A stretch of 64,000 nucleotides of DNA from Paenibacillus sabinae T27 (lineage in GTDB: Bacteria > Bacillota > Bacilli > Paenibacillales > Paenibacillaceae): contig NZ_CP004078.1 in assembly GCF_000612505.1 (NCBI RefSeq), positions 4,797,001 to 4,861,000 on the forward strand, in the 5' to 3' direction. Positions 63,016 through 64,000 of this stretch are shown here, piece after piece. The notes under the pieces are model-generated. The model searched no databases and had not been told where the DNA came from. It was given only the letters and a program-made list of their open reading frames with translations. A program made the position numbers and the translations under genes. How positions within the stretch are numbered: the stretch's first letter is position 1; every line of letters begins with the position of its first letter.

Positions 63016-64000
63016 TTATCTGCCGACGGTGCCGGTGGCATTAATGAGTTTATCAAGCATTTCGTCATAGGTCGTCATAAAACGCGCGGCGGCGCTATAG
63101 GCATGCTGGAACACGAGCATATTGGACATTTCTTCGTCTAGAGAAACACCACTCACGGATTGGCGGCGAGCATCCACCTGCTGCACCAGATAGTTGGAGT
63201 TCTCCGTCTGACGGGTCGCTTCTTGCGATTGTACACCAAGCTGTCCAACCATAGTTTTATAAAAAGTGTTGGGAGTGCCCTTAATTCCAGTCGGCGCAGT
63301 AAATATTCCGGAATGCTGGTTGGCAATCAATAATGCCAGCGTATTATTTCCTTTAACAACTTTCTCCGAGGCTCCTGTACCGGTCGTACGAAGAGATGTG
63401 GCAAGCAGATCGGTATTGGCGGCAATTTCAGGATTAAATGTAATATTCCCCGCGGTAATTGTACTGCCGTCACCGGTTATGGTAAACAGCGGTTTGCCTG
63501 GGTTCAGGCTCCCGTCCAGCGTATAGCCTAGTTGGTGCAGCCCGTTAAGTCCATTCACTGTTGTCTTGACGTCCGCATTCAGGGTGGCTCCCGGCGGCAT
63601 TGCGTCACCGGCGGCTAAAGTCACAGTTGTACCATCCGCCTGAATAATCGAAGCATCGTTGGTCAAAATCGTTCCCGCAGGCATTACGGAGCCCTTTGGA
63701 AGCGTAATCTCGACCGCTCCTGTAGCAATTGTATTGGCCATGTTGTTAAGCTGGGTCTTATAGTCGGCCACATACCTCTTGCTGGAGTCTATCATTCCGT
63801 ATACTTCGCCGGATTTCAGATCGCCGGTCACGCCATCTCCATAGGCTTCGGCCAGCGAATCTGAGGATACGGACGAAGCCGCGAACCCCTGAACAAGCTG
63901 CTGGCCTCCAAGGGAAATATTGTAGCCGCTGTCGGTTCGGGACACGTTGATATTGATGATTTTGGACAGCTTGTCTGTCATCAAGTCGCGCTGGTCTCGA
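63016..64000 (-). CDS. flgK: Flagellar hook-associated protein FlgK, 3' part
   Basis: The C-terminal part of FlgK, about 327 residues, reading off the window edge at 64000 without a start. RDQRDLMTDKLSKIININVS is the conserved D1 segment; the end VSLDEEMSNMLVFQHAYSAAARFMTTYDEMLDKLIN matches the flg_bbr_C motif. First of the flgK-flgL-DUF6470 run in this window. Confidence 0.95.
   Translation of the reverse strand, partial: RDQRDLMTDKLSKIININVSRTDSGYNISLGGQQLVQGFAASSVSSDSLAEAYGDGVTGDLKSGEVYGMIDSSKRYVADYKTQLNNMANTIATGAVEITLPKGSVMPAGTILTNDASIIQADGTTVTLAAGDAMPPGATLNADVKTTVNGLNGLHQLGYTLDGSLNPGKPLFTITGDGSTITAGNITFNPEIAANTDLLATSLRTTGTGASEKVVKGNNTLALLIANQHSGIFTAPTGIKGTPNTFYKTMVGQLGVQSQEATRQTENSNYLVQQVDARRQSVSGVSLDEEMSNMLVFQHAYSAAARFMTTYDEMLDKLINATGTVGR

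Overview
This window looks like a chromosome segment of a Gram-positive, endospore-former-type bacterium, most consistent with Paenibacillus or a close relative. That is an inference from several things: estimated mid-50s % G+C, strong AGGAGG-type ribosome binding sites, GTG/TTG starts, the Bacillota order ftsE-ftsX-M23-ctpB-minJ, the flgK-flgL-(DUF6470)-fliW-csrA-hag block, the secA-prfB pair with the RF2 programmed frameshift, and a Gram-positive type IV pilus cluster with a PilM-PilN fusion. No tRNA, rRNA, transposase, phage gene or CRISPR array was seen.

Layout. 0.1-8.5 kb: a membrane GGDEF-EAL c-di-GMP enzyme, an RND exporter, a LysR regulator divergent from an EamA transporter, and a frameshifted CPA2 cation/proton antiporter. 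8.5-9.3 kb: a gene-free stretch holding a dispersed repeat. 9.3-14.8 kb: an ABC-2 exporter (two permeases and an ATPase) divergent from a LiaS/LiaR-like two-component system. 14.8-16.3 kb: a gene-free stretch made of two arrays of about 31-bp hairpin-bearing tandem repeats, the most unusual object in the window. 16.3-22.5 kb: cell division and wall genes minJ-like, ctpB, M23 factor, ftsX, ftsE. 22.8-24.9 kb: a VanW-family protein and a CBS protein. 24.9-39.7 kb: type IV pilus machinery (pilB, pilT, pilC, major pilin, pilD, pilMN, pilO), a 1,141-residue secreted protein, and a minor-pilin operon resembling pilV-pilW-pilX. 39.8-40.6 kb: an esterase. 41.1-49.6 kb: arginine biosynthesis argC-J-B-D-F-G-H on the minus strand, with argD frameshifted. 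49.8-55.8 kb: YitT-family protein, prfB, secA, hpf and a cold-shock protein. 56-64 kb: flagellar genes fliT-like, fliS, fliD, flaG, hag, csrA, fliW, DUF6470, flgL and the 3' part of flgK.

How the parts work together. c-di-GMP turnover, pili and flagella suggest a surface-motility theme. The FliW-CsrA-Hag circuit is complete: both regulators sit beside hag, and the hag leader carries a textbook CsrA hairpin (CCACA-AGGA-TGTGG) plus a GGA site at the Shine-Dalgarno sequence. Sigma-D-like promoters precede hag and flaG. The arg genes are probably led by a promoter upstream of argC whose -10 is covered by an ARG-box-like palindrome. Two likely single-event frameshifts (antiporter and argD) could be real mutations or sequence errors.
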